A DNA stretch of 48,682 nt from Variovorax sp. DXTD-1 (GTDB lineage Bacteria > Pseudomonadota > Gammaproteobacteria > Burkholderiales > Burkholderiaceae_C). Under the pieces are notes generated by a model. The model worked only from the letters and a program-made list of their open reading frames with translations, did no database searches and had not been told where the DNA came from. The number at the start of each line of letters is the position of its first letter. Positions within the stretch are counted from its first letter, which is position 1. Shown here in pieces: positions 39,361 through 48,682 of the stretch. Both the position numbers and the translations under genes were made by a program. The stretch covers positions 1-48,682 of the forward strand of contig NZ_RWKH01000032.1 in the NCBI RefSeq assembly GCF_003984625.1. The letters run 5' to 3'.

Positions 39361-40268
39361 GCCCCTGGCCTCTGCTGCTGCTTGCCTTCGAGCAGCTTCA
39401 CCAGCACCAGCAGTACGCGGTTCGCCGGCGCGGGCACGCCCAGCGCCTCGCCGCGCCGCACCACAAGGCCGTTGAGGTGATCTATTTCGCTCGGCTTGCC
39501 GCGCGCAAGGTCCTGTGCGGTCGACGAGTATTGCGAGGGCATCGACTGCACGATGCCACGCACGGCGGCACCGGTATCGCCGGGTATGACGATGCCTTCG
39601 GCCTTGGCGACGGCAAGGCACTCATCGACCACGTCGCGAATGACATCGTCCACGCCTTGGCCTTTTGCGAGTTCGCCGTACGGCAGCTGGGTGATGGCCG
39701 AGAGCGCGTTGTACGCACAGTTCAATACCAGCTTGGCCCAGAGCGCGCCGCGCACGTTGCCGGAGATCTGCGTCGGCACGCCGGCGGCTGCAAGATGCTG
39801 CGCCACCTGCTCGCTGGCGCGCGACGGCGCGATCACCAGTTCGCCCCGGCCGTGGTGCTTCACATGGCCCGGCCCTGCCATCTCGGTGGCCACGTAGACC
39901 ACGGCGGCGGCCACCTCGTGGCGCGGCAGCACCGAGCGCACGCGCTCGTCGTTGTCGACGCCGTTCTGCAATGTGAGCACCAGCGCATCGGCGGCAAGAT
40001 GCGGCTCGATCTGCGCCGCGGCCAGTTCGGTGTCGGTGGATTTCACGCAGAACAGCACCAGGCCGGCGCCCTGCACCGCGCTGGCTTCGGTGCTTGCGTC
40101 GAGCCTCACATGCTCATCGAAAGCCTTGGTTTCCAGCCGCAGCCCGTTGGCGCGCACGGCCTCCACATGCGACGGCCGCCCGATCAGCACCACTTCGTGG
40201 CCCCCGCGCGCCAGCATGGCACCGTAGTAGCAGCCGACCGCGCCGGCGCCCATCACTGCGACCTTCAT
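39357..40268 (-). CDS. panE: 2-dehydropantoate 2-reductase (ketopantoate reductase)
   Basis: A 303-residue NADPH-dependent reductase that makes pantoate for CoA synthesis. The N-terminus MKVAVMGAGAVGCYYGAMLA is the Rossmann motif. Family positions include KSTDT, LQNGVDN (about 100-106), AKLVLNCAYNALSAIT (active lysine region about 175-190) and a C-terminal SSTAQDLARGKPSEIDHLNG. The start at 40268 is chosen over the upstream ATG, which adds 30 unrelated residues. Several PanE-like paralogues exist per genome, so the physiological substrate could be another 2-keto acid. The gene is convergent with gor, overlapping by 4 nt at CTAG. Confidence 0.9.
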   Translation of the reverse strand: MKVAVMGAGAVGCYYGAMLARGGHEVVLIGRPSHVEAVRANGLRLETKAFDEHVRLDASTEASAVQGAGLVLFCVKSTDTELAAAQIEPHLAADALVLTLQNGVDNDERVRSVLPRHEVAAAVVYVATEMAGPGHVKHHGRGELVIAPSRASEQVAQHLAAAGVPTQISGNVRGALWAKLVLNCAYNALSAITQLPYGELAKGQGVDDVIRDVVDECLAVAKAEGIVIPGDTGAAVRGIVQSMPSQYSSTAQDLARGKPSEIDHLNGLVVRRGEALGVPAPANRVLLVLVKLLEGKQQQRPGA

Positions 40269-40372
40269 TGCTTCACCTTTCGGGATGTCTGTGGAGATCG
40301 GCCGAGGGTAATCGCTTCGCTTGCCCCTTTCTCGCCCGGGCCCCGCGCGCACGGACATTGCACAATGCCGTC

Positions 40373-41890
40373 ATGCCCCACATGCCCACTTTCGTTGCTC
40401 CCGCCCGCTTCAACGACGCCACCGCGGCGCTGGACCAGGTCAAGTCCATCTACCAAGGCGGCCTTGCGCACCTGAGGGAATCGATGCTTCGCTTCGTCGC
40501 CGGCGAGGCATTGCCCGGCCGGGTCCGCGCCTGCTACCCCTTTGTGCGGGTGCACACGCACACGGTGTCGCGCCACACGCCGCCGGCCAATGCCGGCCTG
40601 AGCTACGGCTTTGTCGCAGGGCCGGGCCGCTATGAAACCACGCTGACGCGGCCCGATCTTTTTTCGCGCTACTACCTCGACCAGTTTCGGCTGCTGCTCG
40701 AAAACCACCAGGTCGAGATCGAAGTCGGCACCAGCACGCAGCCTATTCCCATCCACTTCTCCTTCGCCGAGAACGACCACATCGAAGGCACGATGAGCGA
40801 CGAGCGGCGCGCACTCATGCGCGACGTGTTCGACCTGCCCGACCTGGGCGTGATGGACGACGGCATTGCCAACGGCACCTACGAAGCGCAGGCCGGCGAA
40901 GCGCAGCCGCTGTCGCTCTTCACGGCGGCGCGGGTGGACTATTCGCTGCACCGCCTGCGGCACTACACCGGCACGGCGCCCGAGTGGTTCCAGAATTTCG
41001 TGCTGTTCACCAACTACCAGTTCTACATCGACGAGTTCGTGCGGCTGGGCCACGAGGCCATGGCCGACGAGAAGAGCGAGTACATCGCCTTCATCGAGCC
41101 CGGCAACGTGATCACGCGCCGCCGCGGCCTGCCCGCGGGCGCGAGCACCAACTTTGGCGCCCTGCTCGACGGCAGCCAGGGCACCGCGCCCCCGCGCCTG
41201 CCGCAAATGCCGGCCTACCACCTGGTGCGCGAAGACTGCAGCGGCATCAGCATGGTGAACATCGGCGTGGGGCCGGCCAATGCCAAGACCATTACCGACC
41301 ACATCGCCGTGCTGCGCCCCCACGCCTGGATGATGCTGGGCCACTGCGCGGGCCTGCGCAATGCGCAGCAGCTCGGCGACTACGTGCTGGCCCACGCCTA
41401 CGTGCGCGAGGACCACGTGCTCGACGAAGAGCTGCCGCTGTGGGTGCCGATTCCGGCGCTGTCCGAAATCCAGCTCGCCCTCGAAAAAGCGGTGGCCGAC
41501 GTCACCCGCTACACCGGGCCCGATCTGAAGAAGATCATGCGCACCGGCACGGTGGCGAGCACCGACAACCGCAACTGGGAGCTGCTGCCCGGCAATCAGC
41601 CGCAGCGCCGCTTCAGCCAGAGCCGTGCGGTGGCGCTGGACATGGAAAGCGCCACCATCGCCGCCAACGGCTTCCGTTTTCGGGTGCCCTACGGCACGCT
41701 GTTGTGCGTGAGCGACAAACCGCTGCACGGCGAGATCAAGCTGCCGGGCATGGCCAACCACTTCTACCGCGAGCGAGTGGAGCAGCACCTTCGCATTGGC
41801 ATGCGAGCCATCGACATCCTTCGCGAGCAGGGGTCGACGCGGCTGCACAGCCGCAAGCTCCGAAGCTTCGCCGAGGTCGCTTTTCAGTAA
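40373..41890 (+). CDS. amn: AMP nucleosidase
   Basis: A 505-residue cytoplasmic enzyme that splits AMP into adenine and ribose 5-phosphate. The N-terminal regulatory domain (YPFVRVHTHT, PIHFSFAENDHIEGTM) is followed by a nucleoside-phosphorylase-like catalytic domain with HAWMMLGHCAGLRNAQQLGDYVLAHAYVRED (about 320-350) and the base-site ALDMESATIAANGFRFRVPYGTLLCVSDKPLHGE. Length is close to E. coli Amn (484). The first ATG of the family sequence at 40373 (MPHMPTF) is used; 40382 is equally possible. It starts 104 nt from the divergent panE. Confidence 0.94.
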   Translation: MPHMPTFVAPARFNDATAALDQVKSIYQGGLAHLRESMLRFVAGEALPGRVRACYPFVRVHTHTVSRHTPPANAGLSYGFVAGPGRYETTLTRPDLFSRYYLDQFRLLLENHQVEIEVGTSTQPIPIHFSFAENDHIEGTMSDERRALMRDVFDLPDLGVMDDGIANGTYEAQAGEAQPLSLFTAARVDYSLHRLRHYTGTAPEWFQNFVLFTNYQFYIDEFVRLGHEAMADEKSEYIAFIEPGNVITRRRGLPAGASTNFGALLDGSQGTAPPRLPQMPAYHLVREDCSGISMVNIGVGPANAKTITDHIAVLRPHAWMMLGHCAGLRNAQQLGDYVLAHAYVREDHVLDEELPLWVPIPALSEIQLALEKAVADVTRYTGPDLKKIMRTGTVASTDNRNWELLPGNQPQRRFSQSRAVALDMESATIAANGFRFRVPYGTLLCVSDKPLHGEIKLPGMANHFYRERVEQHLRIGMRAIDILREQGSTRLHSRKLRSFAEVAFQ

Positions 41891-41989
41891 TATTTAACAC
41901 TCATTAGGGTTTTTACTTACTTCGACAGGCAGGTGACAGACTCATTTCGCGGACATCATTGGTTACTTCTGCCAACAAATGGAAACGAA

Positions 41990-43000
41990 ATGCCTAGTTC
42001 GTCGCCCGCGAGTCTTTCTCGCCGCAACTTCAATGCATGGATGGCGAGCGCAGCCGCGGTTGCGGGTGCCGGCCACGCCGCGCTGTGGTCCCGCCCGGCG
42101 GGCGCCGCCGAGCCGCAGCTCATTTCCAAGCTGCGCATCGTCATTCCGGCCAACGAAGGCGGCGGCTGGGACCAGACCGGCCGCGCGCTCGGCGCCGCGC
42201 TGGTCGCCTCTGGCGCCGCGGGCGAAGTGATCTATGAAAACATCGGCGGCAAGGGCGGCACCATCGGGCTGGCCAAGTACGTCGAGAAATACGATGCCGA
42301 CGCCGACACCCTGCTGATGAGCGGCATGGTCATGGTGGGCGCGGTGGCGCTGCAAAAGCCGCCCGTCACCATGGCGCAGGTCGCGCCTGTGGCGCGCCTC
42401 ACCAGCGACTACGAAGTGGTGGCGGTCAAGGCCGATTCGCCCATCAAGACACCCAAGGACCTGATCGCACAGCTGCGCGCCGATGCGGCCAAGACCATCA
42501 TCGCCGGCGGTTCGGCCGGCGGCGTGGACCACATGTACGCCGGCATGCTGGCGCGCGTGGCCGGCAACACCGCGGGCCTGGTCTACCAGCCGTACCCCGG
42601 AGGCGCGCAGGTGGTCGAGGCACTCATCACCGGCAAGGCGGTGGCGGGCATTTCGGGCTTCAGCGAATTCAGCGAAGGTCTCTCGAGCGGCAAGCTGCGC
42701 GCGATCGGTGTGTCGTCGAAGCGGCCCTTCCTCGGCATTCCGTCGGTGCGCGAGCAGGGCGTGGACGCCGACCTGGCCAACTGGCGCGGCGTGCTCACCG
42801 GCAAAAAGGTGCCGCCCGACCGCAAGGCCGTGCTGCTCGAAGCCGTGCACCGCGCCACCACCGCCGACGTTTGGAACAAGACCATCAAGCGCAACAACTG
42901 GGATTCGTTCTGGATGGCCGGCAAGGACTTCGAGAGCTTCCTCGAGCTGGACCTGGCCATGGCCGGGCCGATGATCTATCTGCTCAAGCTGAAGGCCTGA
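41990..43000 (+). CDS. tctC: Tripartite tricarboxylate transporter substrate-binding protein (TctC/Bug family)
   Basis: A 336-residue periplasmic binding protein. The leader contains SRRNFN, a twin-arginine motif, and a hydrophobic segment MASAAAVAGAGHAALW; the start at 41990 gives the best signal peptide. An upstream GTG at 41933 is possible. The mature domain matches the Bug/TctC fold (ELRIVIPANEGGGWDQTGRALGAAL-like start, NIGGKGGTIGLAKYV, GGSAGGVDHMYAGML). It would bind a carboxylate for a TctAB permease, but no tctA or tctB is present in the window. Orphan copies of this family are common in Comamonadaceae. It is convergent with the ArsR gene (22 nt). Confidence 0.92.
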   Translation: MPSSSPASLSRRNFNAWMASAAAVAGAGHAALWSRPAGAAEPQLISKLRIVIPANEGGGWDQTGRALGAALVASGAAGEVIYENIGGKGGTIGLAKYVEKYDADADTLLMSGMVMVGAVALQKPPVTMAQVAPVARLTSDYEVVAVKADSPIKTPKDLIAQLRADAAKTIIAGGSAGGVDHMYAGMLARVAGNTAGLVYQPYPGGAQVVEALITGKAVAGISGFSEFSEGLSSGKLRAIGVSSKRPFLGIPSVREQGVDADLANWRGVLTGKKVPPDRKAVLLEAVHRATTADVWNKTIKRNNWDSFWMAGKDFESFLELDLAMAGPMIYLLKLKA

Positions 43001-43022
43001 CGCGGCGCCTCAGGCAAAGAGT

Positions 43023-43736
43023 TCAGGCGAAGAGCTCCGGCATCTCGCGCAGCGCCCTGGGCGTGAGCGCCAGCTCGCGGCTGTCGAGTGCCTGGCGCAC
43101 CCAGCCGCGGCGCAGCGACAGCTGGAGCCACGCCGCGCCGAGCGCACCGCCCAGGTGCGGGCGGCGCTCGCTCCAGTCGAGGCAGGCGCAGGCAAAGCGC
43201 CGCCGCGATCGGCGCACCGCGTCGATCTCCACACCCAGGCTCTCCAGTGCCACCGCGCCTTCGGGCGTGAGCTCGTACGACCCGCTCTGCAATCCGCTGA
43301 GCCAGCCCTGCGCATGCAGCCGGTCGTGCAGCGCAACGCCCGCGGTGCCGGCCATGTGGTCGTAGCAGGTGCGCGCGGTGCGCAGCCGGCTCGGCGTGCT
43401 CGGCTCGAACGCCGCGGCGCGCGGCGTGCCCGCCACGACCATGAGGCTTTCGAGTGCGGCGGCCACGTTGTCGTCGGCCAGGCGGAAGTAACGGTGCTTG
43501 CCTTGCACCAGCAGTTCGACCAGCCGCTCTTCCTTCAGCCGCGCCAAGTGCGCGCTGGCCGTGGATGCGGCCACTTCAGCCACCGAGGCCAACTCGGTCG
43601 CGGTGCGCGCATGGCCGTCCATCAGGCAACTCAGCATGCGTGCGCGCGCCGGTTCTGCAATGGCGCCGGCCAGGCGAGCGAGTTGGACATCCGCGTTTTC
43701 GGACACCGCTCCGCGGGGCGATGAATTAGTGCTCAT
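43023..43736 (-). CDS. ArsR-family transcriptional regulator
   Basis: A 237-residue regulator, longer than metal-sensing ArsR proteins (about 100-120). The winged helix-turn-helix (about 12-90) includes ARARMLSCLMDGHARTATELASVAEVAASTASAHLARLKEERLVEL. The C-terminal part has ARTCYDHMAGTAGVALHDRL, a conserved piece of this longer subgroup. No CXCXXC-type metal motif is seen, although ACACLDW carries two cysteines. The start at 43736 is not strongly supported by a ribosome-binding site (AAAGGG abuts the ATG). It is divergent from the P450 gene with 83 nt between starts and probably controls it. Confidence 0.85.
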   Translation of the reverse strand: MSTNSSPRGAVSENADVQLARLAGAIAEPARARMLSCLMDGHARTATELASVAEVAASTASAHLARLKEERLVELLVQGKHRYFRLADDNVAAALESLMVVAGTPRAAAFEPSTPSRLRTARTCYDHMAGTAGVALHDRLHAQGWLSGLQSGSYELTPEGAVALESLGVEIDAVRRSRRRFACACLDWSERRPHLGGALGAAWLQLSLRRGWVRQALDSRELALTPRALREMPELFA

Positions 43737-43819
43737 CCCTTTATCGTAAGGCGCCCACGCAACCGACACTTCGTTCGCGGGCGAAGTGTGCCGGCGACTG
43801 CAACTGCACACTGCGCGGC

Positions 43820-44989
43820 ATGAATCCAAGCCTTTCTCTCCCATCCATGCCCGTCGACCCGGTGGCGGCCGTCACGCATGCCGATCCCTATCCCTTCTAC
43901 GAAACCCTGCGGGCAGGGCCGCCGCTTGCGTGGAACGAAAGCCTGCGCCTCTGGATTGCGAGCCGCGCCGAAGTCATCGAGGCGCTGCTGATGGCCCCGG
44001 GCGCCTTGCGGGTGCGCCCGGTTGCAGAACCGGTGCCGCGCGTGATTGCCGGCAGCCCGGCGGGCGAGGTGTTCGGCCACCTGGTGCGGATGAACGACGG
44101 TCCGGCGCATGCCGCACACAAGCCGGCACTGCAGCGCGCGCTGGCGGGGCTGGATCTTGGCGCCGCGCATGCCGCGGCGCTGCAGGTCGCACGGCAGGTG
44201 CCGGAGCAATCGCTGTCGGACACCTTGTTTGCCATGCCCATCCAGGCGGTCGCCCACCTGCTCGGCTTTGCGCCCGAGGCGTTGCCTCAGGTCGACCTGT
44301 GGATGCGTGACTTTGTCGCGTGCCTCTCGCCGCTGTCGACCGAGGCGCAATTGCAGCGCGCCAGCAGCGCAGCCGGCGCGCTGATGACGCGCTTCGAGGC
44401 CTTGGCCGCGGGCACGCCGCCGCGGCACGGCACACTGCTTGCGGCCGTGCTTGCGGACAGCGCGGTAGGTGCTCCGCTCTCGCGCGCCCTGCTCGCCAAC
44501 TTGGTCGGGCTGCTGTCGCAGACCTGCGACGCAACGGCCGGCCTCTTGGGCAACAGCCTCGTCGCCCTGCTGCGAGAGCCCGCGTTGCGCGCTATCGCAC
44601 GCACACGCAACGGCCTGCATGCCATCGTCGAGGAGACGGCGCGGCACGATCCCTCGGTGCAGAACACACGGCGCTTCGTGGCGCAGCCCGTCACCATCGC
44701 GGGCGTACCGCTGGCACCAGGCGATGCGGTGCTGCTGGTGCTGGCGTCCGCCAACCGCGATCCGGCAGCCAATGCCGAGCCCGACCGCTTCATGCCGGTT
44801 CGCGCACAGCGGCGCATGTTCGGCTTCGGACATGGGGTACACGCCTGCCCTGGCCAGGCACTGGCCTGCATGCTCGCGGCCGCCGGGCTCGAAGCGCTGC
44901 TTGCGCGAAGACCCGACCTGGACGCACTGCGCGAGCGCGGCTGGCACTACAGGCCTTCGGTCAACGCGCGCATTCCGGTCTTCGATTGA
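43820..44989 (+). CDS. Cytochrome P450
   Basis: A 389-residue soluble bacterial P450. The haem loop is FGFGHGVHACPG with the thiolate ligand C343. The K-helix motif is EETAR (E272 to R275), and the I-helix shows LLSQTCDATAGLLGN, where D237-A238-T239 takes the acid-alcohol role usually written as D/E-T. It would insert oxygen from O2 into a substrate, using electrons from a ferredoxin and reductase. No redox partner gene lies nearby. The short length and lack of a membrane anchor fit class I. It is divergent from the ArsR gene and convergent with the PNPOx gene. Confidence 0.93.
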   Translation: MNPSLSLPSMPVDPVAAVTHADPYPFYETLRAGPPLAWNESLRLWIASRAEVIEALLMAPGALRVRPVAEPVPRVIAGSPAGEVFGHLVRMNDGPAHAAHKPALQRALAGLDLGAAHAAALQVARQVPEQSLSDTLFAMPIQAVAHLLGFAPEALPQVDLWMRDFVACLSPLSTEAQLQRASSAAGALMTRFEALAAGTPPRHGTLLAAVLADSAVGAPLSRALLANLVGLLSQTCDATAGLLGNSLVALLREPALRAIARTRNGLHAIVEETARHDPSVQNTRRFVAQPVTIAGVPLAPGDAVLLVLASANRDPAANAEPDRFMPVRAQRRMFGFGHGVHACPGQALACMLAAAGLEALLARRPDLDALRERGWHYRPSVNARIPVFD

Positions 44990-45037
44990 AGCCCCGTCCC
45001 TTCAAGCCGGCGCCATGCCGGATGCCGCTCAGTCCAC

Positions 45038-45988
45038 TCAATGGCCCATGCGGGCCAGGTGCGGAGACAGTTCGGCTTCTCCCCACCGCAACGGCAGCGC
45101 GGCCGGACGCCGCAACACCTGCTCGACACGCAGGCGCAGCAGCCGCTCTGCGCCTTCGAAGGCGGCGACCTCGGGACCGTCCCACACGATCTCCGCAGCG
45201 GCCGCCAGGTGCAGCAGTTCACCGTTCTCGAAGTCGATGAACAGCAGCCCCGCGCGCGGATGAACCGACAGGTTGCCCAGCGTATTGAAGAAGCGGTTGC
45301 CGGTGAAGTCGGGCACGGTGAGCACGCCGTCTTTACCGACGCGGACGAAGCCCGGCAGTCCGCCGCGATGCGATACATCCACACCCTGCGCCGCCGGGTC
45401 GGCCTCGTCGCCGTCCGCAGCGTGCTGGGGAAACGCGGAGGCGATGAAGAAGGTGTCGGCCCGTGCAATGAGTGCGCGCGCCGCGTCATCGAGGCCATCG
45501 AGCCGCTGCGCCGGCGCTGCCGCCTGGCCCGCTGCAAACAACGGCTCGCGCGCCTGGATGTACTTGGGGCAATTGCCGAAGCTCTGCTGCACCTCCACCA
45601 TGAAGCCGGTGGCATCGATCGCCTCGACATTGCCGTTCATGCGATTGCGCCGGCGCGTGTGTGGCTGGATGCCGAGCAGGCCCAGTGATGCGCCTTGCAC
45701 CAGTTGCCCTGCCAGTGGATCGTCCACCATAGGCAACGCGTCGATGCGCAAGTGCGTCGGGTCCGGCGAATGCGCGAAGCCAGTCGGCGCCGCCAGCACG
45801 CTGGCCCAGGGCTGCAGCCGTGCATCGATGCTGCCGACGACGAGGAACGGCAGCTGCGCGAAGAAGTCGCGATGCTGGTCGGGCATGAAGTCGCGAATCA
45901 CGCGGGAGCCGGCCGCGGCCATGACCTCGCGCGAGCCCGCCAGGGTTTGCAGCGCGCGTTCGCCGGCGTGGAACGGCGCGGCGATCAT
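45038..45988 (-). CDS. Pyridoxamine 5'-phosphate oxidase family FMN-binding protein
   Basis: A 316-residue protein with a split-barrel FMN-binding domain in two parts: DFFAQLPFLVVGSIDARLQPWASVLAAPTGF (about 41-71) and GLPGFVRVGKDGVLTVPDFTGNRFFNTLGNLSVHPRAGLLFIDF (about 209-252). It is longer than true PdxH (about 215). It belongs to a group often fused or linked to ferredoxin reductase-like or GST genes. Its reaction is unknown, possibly a flavin-dependent oxidation of a small molecule. The start at 45988 overlaps the GST stop by 4 nt (ATGA), so the two are probably translated together. Confidence 0.85.
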   Translation of the reverse strand: MIAAPFHAGERALQTLAGSREVMAAAGSRVIRDFMPDQHRDFFAQLPFLVVGSIDARLQPWASVLAAPTGFAHSPDPTHLRIDALPMVDDPLAGQLVQGASLGLLGIQPHTRRRNRMNGNVEAIDATGFMVEVQQSFGNCPKYIQAREPLFAAGQAAAPAQRLDGLDDAARALIARADTFFIASAFPQHAADGDEADPAAQGVDVSHRGGLPGFVRVGKDGVLTVPDFTGNRFFNTLGNLSVHPRAGLLFIDFENGELLHLAAAAEIVWDGPEVAAFEGAERLLRLRVEQVLRRPAALPLRWGEAELSPHLARMGH

Positions 45989-46650
45989 GCGGCCGCCGCA
46001 AGCCCGATGGGCGTACGCACCATGGGCACGAAGCCGGGCAGCGCCTCGATGCGCTCGAGCCAACCACGCAGCTGCGGATACGGCTCGAGCGACACGCTGC
46101 CTTCGGGGGCATGCGCCACATAGGCATAGTTCGAGAGGTCGGCCAGCGTGACCGACGGGCCTGCGAGAAAAGCCTCGCGCTCCAGGTGTGTCTCCATGAC
46201 CGACAGCAGAAAGTGGGAGCGCGACACTGTTTCAGCCGGGTCCACCGGCAGGCCGAACAGCGCCATGACTCGGGCCGCGGCCGGTCCGTAGGCCAGCGGA
46301 CCCGCGGCCACGGAGAACCAGCGCTGCACGCGCGCAGCGCCGACCGGATCCCGCGGCATCCAGCGCACCGGATCGGCCGCGTAGCGCTCGTTCAGATACA
46401 CCAGGATCGCATTCGAATCGGCCAGCGTGATGTCTCCGTCTTCGATCACCGGAACCTGGCCGAAGGGATTGCGCGCGAGGAACTCCGGCGTGCGCGTGGC
46501 CTTCTTGCGCAGGTCGAGTTCGACGAATTCAAAAGGCAGTTCGAGCATCGAGAGAAAGAGCCGCACACGGTGCACGTGGCCCGAGATCGGCGTGCCATAG
46601 AGCTTGATGGGCTGTGCGGGAAGGCGGGCGGCGGCTGTGCTTGCGTTCAT
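45985..46650 (-). CDS. Glutathione S-transferase family protein
   Basis: A 221-residue GST. The N-terminal thioredoxin-like domain (KLYGTPISGHVHRVRLFLSM, catalytic Ser probably S23) has the cis-Pro and gamma-Glu contacts in GQVPVIEDGDITLADSNAILVYL (about 64-86). The helical C-terminal domain follows, with the N-capping box TLADLSNYAYV. It conjugates or uses glutathione on an unknown electrophile. The start at 46650 is preferred, as upstream in-frame text is a shadow. It is coupled to the PNPOx-family gene and divergent from a LysR gene (111 nt between starts), the usual layout of a LysR-controlled unit. Confidence 0.92.
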   Translation of the reverse strand: MNASTAAARLPAQPIKLYGTPISGHVHRVRLFLSMLELPFEFVELDLRKKATRTPEFLARNPFGQVPVIEDGDITLADSNAILVYLNERYAADPVRWMPRDPVGAARVQRWFSVAAGPLAYGPAAARVMALFGLPVDPAETVSRSHFLLSVMETHLEREAFLAGPSVTLADLSNYAYVAHAPEGSVSLEPYPQLRGWLERIEALPGFVPMVRTPIGLAAAA

Positions 46651-46681
46651 GGAATTTCCTCGAATGGCTATGGGATGCCTG

Positions 46682-46709
46682 CATTCTTTTCTAATCCGAT
46701 AAGTGAATG
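46682..46709. promoter_or_regulatory. Possible regulator site between GST and LysR genes
   Basis: CATTC (46682-46686) and GAATG (46705-46709) form a short dyad in the AT-rich middle of the 111-nt divergent region. A TAATAAT stretch at 46749-46755 looks like a -10 element but lies only 6 nt before the LysR start, so it may not be used as such. Both are weak signals. Confidence 0.2.
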
Positions 46710-46761
46710 AATACCCTTTCGAGGATTTCACTGCTGCGTTTTCCGGTTTAATAATCGCGCC

Positions 46762-47652
46762 ATGGACCGCTTCAAAGCCATGCAGACCCTCGTGGAGATT
46801 GCCGAACAGGGCAGCCTCACCCGCGCCGCCGACTCGTTGGGCAGCTCGTTGCCCGCCGTGGTGCGCTCGCTGGCGGCGTTGGAGGCGCACCTGGGTGTGC
46901 GGCTTTTTCACCGCACCACGCGCCGCCTGTCGCTCACCGAGGAGGGCCGCCACTACCTGATGAGCGCGCGCGAAGTGCTGCTCGCGGCCGACGCCGCGGA
47001 CCTCGCGCTCAAGGCCGAAGCCCACGAGCCGGCAGGCCAGCTCACCATTACCGCTCCCGTGCTGTTCGGCCACATGTATGTGGGGCCCGCCATCACGCGC
47101 TTCATGAAGCGCTACGACAAGGTGCGGTGCAGCGTGCTGCTGTACGACCGCACGGTGAACCTGCTGGAAGAAAACATCGACATCGGCATCCGCATCAGCC
47201 CGCTGCAGGATTCGTCGCTGGTTGCCCAGACGCTCGGCACCATCCGGCGCGTGGTGGCTGCGAGCCCCGAATTTCTTGCGCAGCACGGCACGCCGCGGCA
47301 TCCGCGCGATCTTGCCGGCGCTCCCTGCGTGCGCGGCCGCATCGACGCGCCGCCGCAATGGCAGTTTCACGAAGGCGGCAAGACCGTGAACGTGACGCCG
47401 AGCAACCGCTTGGAGTTCAACCACCTCGCGCCGGCCGTGGAAGCTTGCGCGGCGGGCATGGGCTTTGGCACTTTCTTTTCGTACCAGGTGCTGCCGTATG
47501 TGGCGCAAGGGCGCCTGAAGCTGGTGCTCGAAGACTACGAACCGCCGCCGCGGCCGGTGAGCGTGATCTATCCGAGCGCGCGCCTGCTGCCGGCCCGCAC
47601 ACGGGCTTTCATCGACTGGATGAAGGCCGAGTTCAACGGTTTGCGGATGTAG
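46762..47652 (+). CDS. LysR-family transcriptional regulator
   Basis: A 296-residue LysR protein. The N-terminal helix-turn-helix is FKAMQTLVEIAEQGSLTRAADSLGSSLPAVVRSLAALEAHLG (4-45). The co-inducer domain covers about 90-290, of the CrgA/PecT-like branch. The ATG at 46762 begins the family sequence directly. It is divergent from the GST/PNPOx pair and is the obvious candidate to control it; the inducer is not known. It is followed 48 nt later by the NodI-type ATPase on the same strand. Confidence 0.92.
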   Translation: MDRFKAMQTLVEIAEQGSLTRAADSLGSSLPAVVRSLAALEAHLGVRLFHRTTRRLSLTEEGRHYLMSAREVLLAADAADLALKAEAHEPAGQLTITAPVLFGHMYVGPAITRFMKRYDKVRCSVLLYDRTVNLLEENIDIGIRISPLQDSSLVAQTLGTIRRVVAASPEFLAQHGTPRHPRDLAGAPCVRGRIDAPPQWQFHEGGKTVNVTPSNRLEFNHLAPAVEACAAGMGFGTFFSYQVLPYVAQGRLKLVLEDYEPPPRPVSVIYPSARLLPARTRAFIDWMKAEFNGLRM

Positions 47653-47700
47653 TGCGGCAGGCTGCTACGAACGCGCGGGGCTTGGCCATCGGTTGAAGCG

Positions 47701-48681
<981 letters not shown>

Positions 48682-48682
48682 A

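Overview
The window looks like a chromosomal segment of a high-GC betaproteobacterium of the Burkholderiales, most likely Comamonadaceae and close to Variovorax. This is inferred from the str-operon layout, an orphan Bug/TctC-type binding protein, a DUF4148 protein, a DUF6600/FecR-like protein with a Gln-rich tail, and many amino/organic-acid transporters. I see no rRNA, tRNA, phage, insertion sequence or CRISPR array. Nearly all the long ORFs opposite the genes listed here are shadows caused by high GC.

Layout. 1-3600: the str operon on the minus strand (rpsL-rpsG-fusA-tuf; tuf cut by the window edge), with a good sigma70-type promoter at 3566-3594. 3620-7480: a minus-strand run hemJ-vanZ-like-[2Fe-2S] protein-alpha/beta hydrolase-D-Ala-D-Ala carboxypeptidase. 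7480-7818: a gene-free stretch with a well-formed minus-strand promoter and terminator about 100 nt apart, probably a small RNA or a terminated hemJ leader. 7819-10062: hemB and a CorA-type transporter. 10159-15054: a DUF4148 protein, a LysR regulator, a dienelactone hydrolase/HCCA-isomerase pair, an SDR/MarC pair and an EVE protein. 15063-23008: an araC-livHMG-livF-acyl-CoA ligase-livK operon for uptake and CoA activation of a carboxylic or amino acid. 23338-29712: purT, a beta-oxidation pair, a serine hydrolase, coaX, a Kbp/LysM protein and a rhodanese. 29932-33721: a TRAP transporter operon. 33732-37901: an exported dikinase-like protein divergent from a FecR/DUF6600 poly-Gln protein. 38002-43000: glutathione reductase, ketopantoate reductase, AMP nucleosidase and an orphan TctC. 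43023-48681: an ArsR/P450 divergent pair, a PNPOx/GST operon with a divergent LysR, and a NodI-type ABC ATPase.

The most unusual item lies between livG and livF (18951-19355). There are two copies, in opposite orientation, of a ~186-nt element that folds on itself. The apical loop (19 nt) and several short blocks are identical between copies. The flanking helix arms differ in sequence but remain complementary within each copy, the pattern expected when structure rather than sequence is kept. Other items worth a look are the small-RNA candidate upstream of hemJ/hemB, the exported dikinase with its phosphohistidine-like domain placed before the ATP-grasp domain, a long hairpin between rpsG and fusA, and a TRAP permease with an expanded linker containing three tandem 9-residue repeats.
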